A DNA stretch of 64,000 nucleotides from PALSA-505 sp036267135 (GTDB taxonomy: Bacteria; Actinomycetota; Actinomycetes; Streptosporangiales; Streptosporangiaceae), in the NCBI GenBank assembly GCA_036267135.1, contig DATAWQ010000132.1, forward strand, positions 1 to 64,000, given 5' to 3'. Below the pieces are notes generated by a model. It was not told where the DNA came from, ran no database searches, and was given only the letters and a program-made list of their open reading frames with translations. A program made the position numbers and the translations under genes. Below, one piece after another: positions 17,153 through 25,814 of this stretch (position 1 is its first letter; every line of letters starts with the position of its first letter).

Positions 17153-18751
17153 GTGACTCAGATGCACGAGGACAGTGGCCAAGGCAACCCCGGCTACGGT
17201 AGCCAGCCCGGCTATGGGGGAGAACCTGGCTACGGTAACCAGTACGGCTACGGCGGCCAGTCCGGCTACGGGGGCCAGCCCGGCTACGGGGGCCAGCCCG
17301 GCTATACAGGGCAGCCCGGCTACGGGGGCGACCCCGGGCCCAGCGGTCAGTATGGGTACGGCGGCCACCCCGGCTACGGCAACCAGTACGGCTACGGCGG
17401 CCAGTATGGCTATGGCGGCTACGGTTACGGTCCCGGTGGATACCCGCCGGCCCCCCCTCCGCCGCCGCGGCGCAGCGGCGTACTGACCCACGCGCTGGTA
17501 GCCATTCTCGCGGCGGGCGTGGCCGCGGCTGCCGTCCTCACGGTCTACCATCCGTCATCCAGCAGCACCGGTGCGTCCGGACCCAGCAACACAGTGCCGA
17601 ACCCCTCGTTCACCGCGCCGGCCGGTGGCAGCGGCGGCGGTGCGGTGACCCCCAACCAGCAGGCCGTCGTTCGCAAGGTCGAGCCAGGCCTGGTGTTCAT
17701 CAACACCAACCTGCAGTACAACAGCGAGGCCGCGGCTGGCACCGGTATGGTCATCAACTCCGACGGCTTGGTGCTGACCAACAACCACGTCATCGAGGGT
17801 GCCACCAAGATCACTGCGACCGTGGTGTCCACCGGGCGGACGTACCAGGCGAAAATCGTCGGCTACGACAAGACCGGGGACATCGCCGTGATCCAGATGT
17901 CCGGCGCATCCGGCCTGCACACGGTGCCGCTGGGCAACGCTTCCTCCGTCCGGGTTGGCACGTCGGTCGTGGCCATGGGCAACGCCGGCGGGCAGAGCCA
18001 GATCGTTCCTGCGGCTGGACAGATCGTGGGACTGAACAAGTCCATCAAGGCCAGCGACGACGGCGGCACCGCCACCAGCGAATCCCTGCGCGGAATGCTG
18101 CAGACCAACGCGGACGTCGTCTCGGGTGACTCCGGCGGTCCGCTGGCCAGCAACGCCGGTTACGTGATCGGCATGGACACCGCGGGCAACAGCTCGAACT
18201 TCGCCCAGCAGTCCACGCCCACCGGGTTCGCCATCCCGATCAACACGGCGCTGTCGGTAGCCCAGCAGATCGCCGCCGGGCACGGCAGCCAGACGATCAC
18301 GATTGGCTACCCGCCCTTCGTGGGTATCTTCGTCGCGTCGGGCACCAGCAGCAACCCAAAGGTCCAGCAACAGCAGCAGGAGCAGCAGCAGAACGGGTTC
18401 GGCGGGTTCGGCGGGTTCGGCGGTAACTCCGGTGGCCAGGGCAGCGGCCAGGGTGGCGGCCAGTCCTGCTACGCCAGCAACGCCGACCTGTCCCTCCCGA
18501 AGTCCATCGCGAAGGTCAGCTCTGGCAGCCTGGTCGACGGCGCGATCTGCGGCAGCCCAGCCGCCAAAGTCGGCCTGACCGGCGGATCGGTCATCACCGC
18601 GGTGAACGGCCAGCCCGCCGGATCACCTACCCACCTGACCGGCACCCTGTCCAAGTTCCACCCCGGTCAGACGATCTCCATCAGCTGGGTCAGCCCCTCC
18701 GGCCAGCACCACACCAGTTCCATCCACCTCATCGCCGGCCCCCCGCAGTAG
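17153..18751 (+). CDS. HtrA/DegP-like membrane-anchored serine protease with PDZ domain
   Basis: 532 residues, GTG start with GAGGTGG upstream. Residues 1-95 are a Gly-Tyr-Gln-rich repeat region (GYGGQPGYGGQPGY), presumably cytosolic and disordered. A membrane helix follows (HALVAILAAGVAAAAVLTVY, about 110-130). The trypsin-like domain carries His212 (TNNHVIEG), Asp243 (KTGDIAVI) and Ser327 (SGDSGGPLAS). A second low-complexity insert (QQQQEQQQ followed by GFGG units) separates it from a C-terminal PDZ domain (SPAAKVGLTGGSVITAVNGQPA). It is expected to degrade or process misfolded proteins outside the membrane. The two low-complexity tracts are the odd feature. A strong hairpin follows the stop. 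Confidence 0.9.
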   Translation: MTQMHEDSGQGNPGYGSQPGYGGEPGYGNQYGYGGQSGYGGQPGYGGQPGYTGQPGYGGDPGPSGQYGYGGHPGYGNQYGYGGQYGYGGYGYGPGGYPPAPPPPPRRSGVLTHALVAILAAGVAAAAVLTVYHPSSSSTGASGPSNTVPNPSFTAPAGGSGGGAVTPNQQAVVRKVEPGLVFINTNLQYNSEAAAGTGMVINSDGLVLTNNHVIEGATKITATVVSTGRTYQAKIVGYDKTGDIAVIQMSGASGLHTVPLGNASSVRVGTSVVAMGNAGGQSQIVPAAGQIVGLNKSIKASDDGGTATSESLRGMLQTNADVVSGDSGGPLASNAGYVIGMDTAGNSSNFAQQSTPTGFAIPINTALSVAQQIAAGHGSQTITIGYPPFVGIFVASGTSSNPKVQQQQQEQQQNGFGGFGGFGGNSGGQGSGQGGGQSCYASNADLSLPKSIAKVSSGSLVDGAICGSPAAKVGLTGGSVITAVNGQPAGSPTHLTGTLSKFHPGQTISISWVSPSGQHHTSSIHLIAGPPQ

Positions 18752-18770
18752 CCACCTCCGCTACCACCCA

Positions 18771-18807
18771 GAAGGCCGCCATCCACCCACTCCGGATGGC
18801 GGCCTTC
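18771..18807. terminator. Bidirectional terminator between htrA-like gene and DUF885 gene
   Basis: GAAGGCCGCCATCC (18771-18784) pairs perfectly with 18794-18807 across a 9-base loop. It lies between the ends of two convergent genes. Confidence 0.8.
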
Positions 18808-18842
18808 GCCTTGCCACCCTGGGGGTCAGGTGCCCTCGGGGT

Positions 18843-20528
18843 TCAGGCCGCCGCGGCGGAGGTGACCCAGGCCTCGACCACCTGGCCCAGGAGGGCGAGC
18901 GGCAGGCTGCCGTGGTCGAGCACGGCGGAGTGGAAGTCGCGCAGGTCGTACGCGGAACCGAGGCGTGCCCTGGCGTCGTCGCGCAGCCGCAGGATTTCAC
19001 GCTGGCCGACGAGGTAGCCGAGCGCCTGGCCGGGAAGCGCGATGTAGCGATCCACCTCGGCGTTGACCACGCCCTCCGGCATCGGTGAGTGGGCCAGCGC
19101 GAACTCCCTGGCCCGCTGTCTGCTCCAGCCCCGGGCGTGCAGGCCAGTGTCCACCACCAGCCGGACCGCGCGCCAGGCCGTGCAGCAGAGCATGCCCACC
19201 CGCTGGACGCCATCGGAGTACAGGCCGAACTCGTCGGCCAGCCGCTCGGCGTACAGGCCCCATCCCTCGCTGTGTGGCACCACGGAGAACGCGCTCAGCA
19301 GCAGCGGCAGGTCCGGCATGAGTGCGAGCCTGGAGAACTGGGCGTGGTGGCCGGGCAGCGCCTCGTGGAACGCCGTGGCCTCCAGCGCCCACGTGCCCGC
19401 CTGCCCGGGGCGCAGGCTGTTGAACATGTACGCGCCCGGCCTGCCGCCGTCCCTGGCCGGCGGCGTATAGAACGGGGGAGTGTCGGACTCGGCGAGATGA
19501 CGCGGCATCGGATCGACCGCGCACGGCGACGGCAGCGGGGCGTGGAACATGTCCCCGGTCCGGTCCTGGGCCCGGGCGATCGCGGCGACCACCCTGGTCA
19601 TCGCCTCGTCGCCCGGCGGCACGGCCAGCGAGGCCTGGCGCCGCAACCTGGTCATGATCTCCGGCACGTCCCCCGTGCCGAGGGCCTGGCCGCCCAGCTC
19701 CGCGATCCGCTCTTCGGTCTCCGCGAGCACGCTCAAGCCCAGGCGGTGCAGATCGTCGGGGTCGAGCGGCAGCGTGGTGCCGTTGCGGACGCAGCACGCG
19801 TACGAGGCCACGCCGCCGGGCACGTGCACAAGACCCGCCCGCTCCGGTGGCCGGGCGGCAGGCAGCAGTTCGGTGAGCGTGTCCCGGTAGCGCCCGATCG
19901 CCGGGCGGATCTCGTCACGCACGACCCGGTCAAGCTCGTCCCGCCACGCCGTCGCGCCGGACCAGCCTTCGGGTGGGCGGTGGGCGAGCATCGGGTCGCG
20001 CTCTGGATGGGCCAGGTGCTCGGCTATCTGGCCGATCGCGTCGCTGACCAGCGGGGCGACGGGCGGCAGGCCATTGCTAACGGCGCTTCGCACCCGCGCG
20101 GAGCACTGGTCGAGATAACCCGGCAGCCGGGTGCATCTGGTCAGATAGGCGGCGGCGCTGGCCGGGTCGTGCACCCGGGTCCTGGCCGCGACCAGCAACA
20201 TCAGCGACGGGCCGTTCAAGAACAGCGGGGTGACCGCGAATTCGTCCACGCGTGAGTCGATGTCAGCCAGCTCACGGGTGGCCCGGTCGCGCACCACCTC
20301 CAGCAGGAGGCGGCTGGTCGCGTCCAGGCCGCCCACCTCGTGCTGGCCGCACCGGACGACGAACCCGGTTAGCCGGTCCCGCCAGGCCTGACGATGTTCA
20401 GCGGACAGGTCGGGTACATCTTCATAGCCGCCCAGGGCCAGCAGCGACGCCCGGAACGGGTCGTCGCGGAGTAGTTCCTTCGCTAGCTCTTCGGCCAGCT
20501 CACCGATCGATACCGCAGCCAACGTCAC
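18843..20528 (-). CDS. DUF885 family protein, probable secreted-type zinc peptidase fold
   Basis: About 561 residues. The GTG at 20528 is taken as start because GAGGG lies upstream; a TTG three codons earlier is the alternative. The family signature HEALPGHHAQFSRL (zinc-binding HExxxGH type) is followed by EGWGLYAERLADEFG, both typical of DUF885 proteins, which are thought to be metallopeptidases. No signal peptide is seen, so it is likely cytosolic here. It stands alone, convergent with the HtrA-like gene and divergent from the chitinase. The substrate is unknown. Confidence 0.85.
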   Translation of the reverse strand: MTLAAVSIGELAEELAKELLRDDPFRASLLALGGYEDVPDLSAEHRQAWRDRLTGFVVRCGQHEVGGLDATSRLLLEVVRDRATRELADIDSRVDEFAVTPLFLNGPSLMLLVAARTRVHDPASAAAYLTRCTRLPGYLDQCSARVRSAVSNGLPPVAPLVSDAIGQIAEHLAHPERDPMLAHRPPEGWSGATAWRDELDRVVRDEIRPAIGRYRDTLTELLPAARPPERAGLVHVPGGVASYACCVRNGTTLPLDPDDLHRLGLSVLAETEERIAELGGQALGTGDVPEIMTRLRRQASLAVPPGDEAMTRVVAAIARAQDRTGDMFHAPLPSPCAVDPMPRHLAESDTPPFYTPPARDGGRPGAYMFNSLRPGQAGTWALEATAFHEALPGHHAQFSRLALMPDLPLLLSAFSVVPHSEGWGLYAERLADEFGLYSDGVQRVGMLCCTAWRAVRLVVDTGLHARGWSRQRAREFALAHSPMPEGVVNAEVDRYIALPGQALGYLVGQREILRLRDDARARLGSAYDLRDFHSAVLDHGSLPLALLGQVVEAWVTSAAAA

Positions 20529-20840
20529 ACCTGTCAACCCTCGTAACCGCGCCGGAATCCCGTCAGTCTACGAAGTACTGCCGCCCGCCACCGCCATTAA
20601 TCGATTAGCCTCGGTGTGCTGCGGGATTGGTGCAGGGATGGCTGCCTGGTGGTGACGGTGCCCGGGCGGGGCGGGCCTCTTGACGTCGGCCCCGGCCGGG
20701 GGTTAGTTTCCTAGATGGAATAGACAGGAAAGTTTCTTATTTGATTTTGGCTGGGCTGTTCTTTGCCACCGGAGCCGGCCGGCCTGCCTGTCGATGTTGT
20801 CCGTCGCCGTTCACTTCAGCACGAGCCAAGGGAACCCCTC
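20529..20840. promoter_or_regulatory. Divergent region DUF885/chitinase with a GAAA-TTTC palindrome
   Basis: This 312-base stretch has no gene. It holds AGTTTCCT (20705-20712) and, 14 bases on, the near-palindrome AGGAAAGTTTCTT (20726-20738), about 100 bases before the chitinase start. GAAA-TTTC palindromes are what I would expect of an actinomycete polysaccharide-responsive operator; the link is inferred. The AT content rises here compared with the flanks. Confidence 0.5.
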
Positions 20841-21896
20841 ATGAGACGACGCATTCCCCTGCAGGCGGCTGTCGCCGCCCTCGCCACCGCCGCGGCCGCG
20901 ATCGGCCTGGCCTCGACCGGATTAGGAGCCGCGTCCGCCGCCACCAGCGGCGCCAAGGCCCTGCCGGCCCACGTGTTCGCACCGTACTTCGAGGCCTACG
21001 ACAGCTCGGACGGGAGCCCGTCCACGCTGTCCCAGGAGTCCGGCAGCAAGTACCTGTCGATGGCGTTCCTGCAGACCGCCAGCGCCGGCTCGTGCACTGC
21101 CTACTGGAACGGCGACACCAGCATGCCGATCGCCCAGTCCTCGTTCGGCAGTGACATCTCCGCCATCCAGGCGGCCGGCGGGAACGTGATCCCGTCCTTC
21201 GGCGGTTACAGCGCCGACAGCACCGGCACCGATATCGCCGATAGCTGCACCAACGTGAGCAAGATCGCCGCCGTCTACGAGAAAGTGATCACCACCTACA
21301 ACGTGCCGCGTATCGACCTGGACATCGAGGCGAACTCGCTGACCGACACCGCCGGGATCAACCGGCGCGACGAGGCAGTGGCGAAGGTGGACGCCTGGGC
21401 CAAGTCGAACGGCCGCAGCATCCAGTTCTCCTACACCATGCCGAGCACCACGACCGGCCTGACTTCGGGCGAGGAGGGCATCATCCAGAACGCCATCACC
21501 GACGGCGCCACGGTCAACGTGGTGGACCTGATGACGTTCGACTACTACATCGGCACCAAGCAGAACATGCTGACCGACACCGAGAACGCCGCCCAGGACG
21601 CGGTCGGCCAGCTCCAGACGCTGTACCCGTCGCAGAGTGCGTCCCAGCTCTGGGCCATGATCGGCATCACCGAGATGCCGGGTATCGACGACTACGGCCC
21701 CGCCGAGACCTTCACCAAGGCGCAAGGACTCCACCTGGTGACCTGGGTGAAGAGCCAGGGGATCAGCACGCTGACCTTCTGGGCGCTGCAGCGTGACAAC
21801 GGCGGCTGCCCCGGCACCAAGGGCGCCGGCTCCTGCTCCGGCATCAAGCAGCCCACCTGGTACTTCAGCCATCGATTCGAGCAGTTCACCAGCTGA
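20841..21896 (+). CDS. Secreted GH18 chitinase
   Basis: 351 residues from the ATG at 20841, with AAGGGA upstream; the upstream open frame lacks a ribosome-binding site. A signal peptide spans about 1-38 (RRRIPLQAAVAALATAAAAIGLASTGLGAASAAT). The catalytic GH18 motif reads RIDLDIEAN, with Asp159, Asp161 and the proton donor Glu163. Conserved strands VIPSFGGYS, VDLMTFDYYIG and LTFWALQRDNGGC follow. It hydrolyses chitin or related GlcNAc polymers outside the cell. There is no separate carbohydrate-binding module. A hairpin and a 14-bp tandem repeat follow the gene. Confidence 0.92.
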   Translation: MRRRIPLQAAVAALATAAAAIGLASTGLGAASAATSGAKALPAHVFAPYFEAYDSSDGSPSTLSQESGSKYLSMAFLQTASAGSCTAYWNGDTSMPIAQSSFGSDISAIQAAGGNVIPSFGGYSADSTGTDIADSCTNVSKIAAVYEKVITTYNVPRIDLDIEANSLTDTAGINRRDEAVAKVDAWAKSNGRSIQFSYTMPSTTTGLTSGEEGIIQNAITDGATVNVVDLMTFDYYIGTKQNMLTDTENAAQDAVGQLQTLYPSQSASQLWAMIGITEMPGIDDYGPAETFTKAQGLHLVTWVKSQGISTLTFWALQRDNGGCPGTKGAGSCSGIKQPTWYFSHRFEQFTS

Positions 21897-21924
21897 CCCT
21901 GGTCCCCGAGCCAGTCGCAGTCTC

Positions 21925-21952
21925 GCCCGGGCCGCCGCTAGGCGGTCCGGGC
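21925..21952. terminator. Hairpin after the chitinase gene
   Basis: GCCCGGGCCGCC (21925-21936) pairs with GGCGGTCCGGGC (21941-21952) through a 4-base loop with one G-T pair. It lies 28 bases after the stop. Confidence 0.7.
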
Positions 21953-21956
21953 GTTC

Positions 21957-22012
21957 CACTGTCCGCCGCGCACTGTCCGCCGCGCACTGTCCGCCGCGCA
22001 GTGGCTGCCGCG
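21957..22012. repeat. 14-bp tandem repeat, four copies
   Basis: CACTGTCCGCCGCG occurs three times exactly from 21957 to 21998 and once with three changes (21999-22012). It sits in the non-coding gap between the chitinase terminator and the M20 peptidase gene. Confidence 0.85.
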
Positions 22013-22097
22013 CAGCGGCCTGCCAAGCCGGACTAGAGTTTCGATTCGGGCCCAGGCGAGGAAGCCCAGGGCCCAGTCGAAGGAGGCGGTCACCGGC

Positions 22098-23516
22098 ATG
22101 GACGTGCGCGGCTACATCGAGGCGAACGCGCGGGAGTACTTCGACGCGCTGAAGGAATGGCTGTCCATCCCCTCCATCTCGGCCGACCCGCAGCATCACG
22201 GTGACGTGCGGCGCTCCGCCGACTGGCTGGCGGCCCGGCTGCGCGCGACCGGCTTCCCCGTGGCCGAGGTCTGGGAGACCGGCGGCCTGCCCGCGGTGTT
22301 CGCCGAATGGCCCGCCGCCGACCCGGCCGCGCCCACGGTCGTCGTCTACGGGCACCACGATGTCCAGCCGGTCGAGCCGCTGGAGGAGTGGCACAGCCCG
22401 CCGTTCCAGCCCGCCGAGCGCGACGGCCAGTTGCTGGCCCGCGGCGCCTCCGACGACAAGGGCCAGGTGCTCTTCCACGACCTCGGCCTGCGCGCCTGCC
22501 TCGCCGCCATCGGCAACGGCGCCCCGGCCACCGCGCCCCCGGTCACGCTCAAGTTCCTCATCGAAGGCGAGGAGGAGTCCGGCTCGGCCCACCTGGCCGC
22601 CCTGCTCCGCCGCGAACGCGAGCGCCTGGCCTGTGACGCGGTCGTGGTCACCGACACGTCGATCTGGGCCGCGGACGTGCCGTCCATGTGCGTCGGCATG
22701 CGCGGCATGGTGGACGCCCAGATCGACCTGAAGGGCGCCGAGATCGACCTGCACTCGGGCTCCTTCGGCGGCGCGGTGCCCAATCCGCTGCACGCGATGG
22801 CCGCGCTGCTTTCTGACCTGCACGACGCCGACGGCCGGGTCACCGTGCCCAGGTTCTACGACCAGGTGCTGCCACTGTCCGACGCGGAGCGCGAGCTGAT
22901 GAGCCGGCTGCCGTTCGACGAGAAGGAATGGCTGGTCGCGGCGGGCAACAGCCGGGCTGTCAGCGGCGAAGCGGGGTACAGCACGCTGGAGCGGCTCTGG
23001 GTCAGGCCCACCGCCGAGATCAACGGCATGTGGGGCGGCCACATCGGGGCCGGCGGCAAGACGATCATCCCCAGGGAGGCGCACGCCAAGCTCTCCTTCC
23101 GGCTGGTGGCCAACCAGGACCCGGCCGACGTGCTCGCGGGGCTGCGCGAGTACGTGGCCGCCCACACCCCGCCGGGGATCGAGTCCTCGGTCTCGCCGCT
23201 CGGCGGCGGCGTCCGGGCCGCGTTCTCCCCGATCGACTCGCCGGCGGTGGCGGCGGGCCGCCGCGCCATGGGGCGCGCATTCGGCCGGGAGGTGCTGTTC
23301 ACCAGGGAGGGCGGCAGCGGCCCCGAGGCCGACCTGACCCAGATCCTGGCGGCGCCGCTGGTCTTCATCGGGGTCGGCCTGGACGAGGACCGGATCCACG
23401 CCCCGAACGAGAAGGCCGAGATGGCGCTGCTGCTCAAGGGCGCCGAGTCGGTGGCCTACCTGTGGCAGGAACTCGCGGCCGCCGCCCCGGAGCTCACCGG
23501 CCCGCAGTCCCACTAG
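22098..23516 (+). CDS. M20 family metallopeptidase (dipeptidase)
   Basis: 472 residues, AAGGAGG upstream. The zinc ligands and catalytic region read VVYGHHDVQPVEP, ARGASDDKGQ, LIEGEEESGS and VVVTDTS. The dimerisation domain sits at about residues 190-350. A C-terminal His is seen in EDRIHAPNEKAE. This pattern is that of the M20A dipeptidase/CNDP-like group that splits small peptides in the cytosol. The gene is followed 12 bases later by nudC, so the two are probably co-transcribed. Confidence 0.92.
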   Translation: MDVRGYIEANAREYFDALKEWLSIPSISADPQHHGDVRRSADWLAARLRATGFPVAEVWETGGLPAVFAEWPAADPAAPTVVVYGHHDVQPVEPLEEWHSPPFQPAERDGQLLARGASDDKGQVLFHDLGLRACLAAIGNGAPATAPPVTLKFLIEGEEESGSAHLAALLRRERERLACDAVVVTDTSIWAADVPSMCVGMRGMVDAQIDLKGAEIDLHSGSFGGAVPNPLHAMAALLSDLHDADGRVTVPRFYDQVLPLSDAERELMSRLPFDEKEWLVAAGNSRAVSGEAGYSTLERLWVRPTAEINGMWGGHIGAGGKTIIPREAHAKLSFRLVANQDPADVLAGLREYVAAHTPPGIESSVSPLGGGVRAAFSPIDSPAVAAGRRAMGRAFGREVLFTREGGSGPEADLTQILAAPLVFIGVGLDEDRIHAPNEKAEMALLLKGAESVAYLWQELAAAAPELTGPQSH

Positions 23517-23528
23517 AGGCGAGTGCAG

Positions 23529-24530
23529 GTGACCGAGCACCGTCCGCCCGCACCAGCCCCAACCCCCACTTCCGTCCCGCCGCCGCCCGCCTCACCCCCG
23601 GTCCCGTCAGCACTGCCAGGCCTGGGGCCGCTGGCCCTGGCCCGGGGCACGCTCGACCGTGCCAGCGAGCACCGCACCGACCCCGAGTGGGTCGCCCGGG
23701 CCTGGGCGGATCCGGGCAGCCGCGTCCTGGTCGTGGACCACGGACGCGCGCTGGTCCGGTTCGCGCCCGAACCCGAACTCGTCCTGCTCTCGCCCGTGCA
23801 GGCGCCGGACGGACCGCACTACTTCCTCGGTCTCGACGGCGACGGCCGGGCCTACTTCAGCGTGCGGGCCCCGCTGAGCGCCGAAGCGGCCCGGCCGGGC
23901 GCGGACGGCGCCCGCCCGTCCGACCTGCGGCAGTCCGGCGCACTGCTCGGCGACCGGGACTCCGGCCTGCTCACCCACGCGGTCGCGCTGGACAACTGGC
24001 ACGCCACCCACACCCACTGCCCGCGCTGCGGCGCGCTGACCGAGGTGGCCCCCGGCGGGCACGAGCGCATCTGCCCGGTGGATGGCTCCGAGCACTTCCC
24101 CCGCACCGATCCGGCCGTGATCACGCTGGTGACCGACGCCGCCGACCGCGCCCTGCTGGCCAGGAACGCGAGCTGGCCGGAGCGCCGGGTCTCGATACTC
24201 GCCGGGTTCGTGGAGCCGGGTGAGTCGGCCGAGCAGGCGGTCGCCCGCGAGGTGGCCGAGGAGACCGGGATCGCGGTCGGCGACATCCGCTACCTGGGCA
24301 GCCAGCCCTGGCCGATGCCGCGCAGCCTGATGCTCGGCTTCTGGGCCCACGCCGCGGGCGGCCAGCCGATCCACGTGGACGAGGAGGAGATCGCCGAGGC
24401 CTACTGGTTCAGCCGGGACGAGCTGCGCGCCGCCATGGCGGCCGACGAGATCCGCCTCCCCCCGCCGGTGTCCATCGCCCACCGCATCATCGAAGCCTGG
24501 TACGGCGCGGAGCTCCCGGCCCAGTGGTGA
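23529..24530 (+). CDS. nudC: NAD(H) diphosphatase, Nudix family
   Basis: About 333 residues. The GTG at 23529 is preferred, since AGAGG lies nine bases upstream; a GTG at 23523 is too close to it. A zinc-ribbon-like segment (HCPRCGAL, ICPVDGSEHFPRTDPAVI) has three Cys, with Asp at the usual fourth position. The Nudix box is GFVEPGESAEQAVAREVAEE followed by TG, and the NudC signature SQPWPMPRSLMLGF follows it. It splits NAD(H) to NMN(H) and AMP and can remove NAD caps from RNA. The first 35 residues are Pro-rich. Confidence 0.92.
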   Translation: MTEHRPPAPAPTPTSVPPPPASPPVPSALPGLGPLALARGTLDRASEHRTDPEWVARAWADPGSRVLVVDHGRALVRFAPEPELVLLSPVQAPDGPHYFLGLDGDGRAYFSVRAPLSAEAARPGADGARPSDLRQSGALLGDRDSGLLTHAVALDNWHATHTHCPRCGALTEVAPGGHERICPVDGSEHFPRTDPAVITLVTDAADRALLARNASWPERRVSILAGFVEPGESAEQAVAREVAEETGIAVGDIRYLGSQPWPMPRSLMLGFWAHAAGGQPIHVDEEEIAEAYWFSRDELRAAMAADEIRLPPPVSIAHRIIEAWYGAELPAQW

Positions 24531-24561
24531 AATAACCAGTGGTGAAATAGCTGCTCGATCA

Positions 24562-25530
24562 TCAGCCGGGCGCGAGCAGCGGCACCATCGCGGCGGGCTC
24601 GACCCCCGGGGCGGGAGTGAGCGCCACGACGGGGGTGTCCAGGCCCTGCTCGCGGTATTCCGCGATCCGCTCGCGGCAGGCCTGCGGGGCGCCGTGCACC
24701 ACGAGGTCGTCCACGAGTTCGTCCGGGATAAGGGCCAGCGCTCCCCGGCGGTCCCCGGCCGCCCACGCGCCCTGCATGGGCTTGAGCACCTCGGCCCGGC
24801 CCAGCCACTCCTGGAACGCCGCGTACACCGGCACGGTCATGTAGGCGGCGATGAGCCGCCGCCCGATGCCGCGGGCCACCTCGGCGTCCGTGGTCGGGCA
24901 GACGAAGATGCGGGCGATCAGCTCGCAGTCGTCTCCGGCGGCCGCGCGGATCGTGGGCACGTCGGAGGGGGCCAGCCAGTTGGTGATCGCCGCGCCGGCC
25001 TCGGCCGCCGCGAGCCGCAGCATGCCCGGCCGCAGCGCGGCCAGCGCCAGTCCCGGCGGCGGTTCGGGCGGGTTGTCCAGCCGGAAGCCCTCGACGGTGA
25101 ACGTCTCGTACTGCGCGCTGACCTTCTCCCCGGCCAGCGCGGCCCGCAGGAACCGCAGCGTGTCTCGGGCGCGCTGGTAGGGCCGGGCCAGCTCGATGCC
25201 GTTCCACTGCTCGACGATCACCTGCGAGGAGGTGCCGACGCCGAGCACGAACCGGCCCGGGGCCAGGCCAGCGATCGTCGCCGCGTTCATCGCCAGCAGG
25301 GCGGGCCCCCGGGTGTACAGGCCGGCGATGGCCGTGCCCAGCCGCAGGTCGTGCGTCCACCCCGCGGCCAGCGCCAGCGGTGTGAACGCGTCCACGCCGT
25401 TCATTTCCGCCGACCACGCGTCGGTGTACCCCACAGACTCCAGGGTGCTCACGATCTCCTTGTGCCCGGGCAGCGTCATCCCGGGCAGCGGGAGCGTGAG
25501 ACCCCAGCGGGCCTTGTGCCGTGACGTCAT
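24562..25530 (-). CDS. LLM-class F420-dependent oxidoreductase
   Basis: 322 residues from the ATG at 25530 with AGAGGTG upstream; the longer open frame has no such site. The luciferase-like TIM-barrel motifs read WGLTLPLPG, TDAWSAEMNGVDAFTPLALAAG, LRLGTAIAGLYTRGPALLAMNAATI and GRFVLGVGTSS. These are typical of actinobacterial F420-dependent enzymes. Substrate unknown. It is the last gene of a minus-strand stretch, convergent with nudC. Confidence 0.88.
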   Translation of the reverse strand: MTSRHKARWGLTLPLPGMTLPGHKEIVSTLESVGYTDAWSAEMNGVDAFTPLALAAGWTHDLRLGTAIAGLYTRGPALLAMNAATIAGLAPGRFVLGVGTSSQVIVEQWNGIELARPYQRARDTLRFLRAALAGEKVSAQYETFTVEGFRLDNPPEPPPGLALAALRPGMLRLAAAEAGAAITNWLAPSDVPTIRAAAGDDCELIARIFVCPTTDAEVARGIGRRLIAAYMTVPVYAAFQEWLGRAEVLKPMQGAWAAGDRRGALALIPDELVDDLVVHGAPQACRERIAEYREQGLDTPVVALTPAPGVEPAAMVPLLAPG

Positions 25531-25814
25531 TGCGGTCACCTCTTCCTCCGTGCGGCCGGCTCTCATTGTCCAGCACCCAGCCAGGAGGCCTCGGCCGAGG
25601 TGGGCAGGCGGCCCAGTCTCACCGGCCAGGCGGGCCAGTGTCACCGGCGCGTCAGGGAAGTCTGCGCTTTGTCGCGACTTTTTTGTCTCTTAGTCCCAAT
25701 TCTCGTAAACCTTGCTTTACCATAACTTTAATTTCATGCTGTTCGGGATGGTCCCACTGAGCACGGCCTGAGTTCGGATGGGGGCGCGGCACGGGGATGA
25801 GTACGCGCGGCGGC

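Noticed and set aside
20922..23540. 872-codon minus-strand open frame
   Set aside because: It is antisense to the chitinase and M20 peptidase genes, which carry full catalytic motifs.
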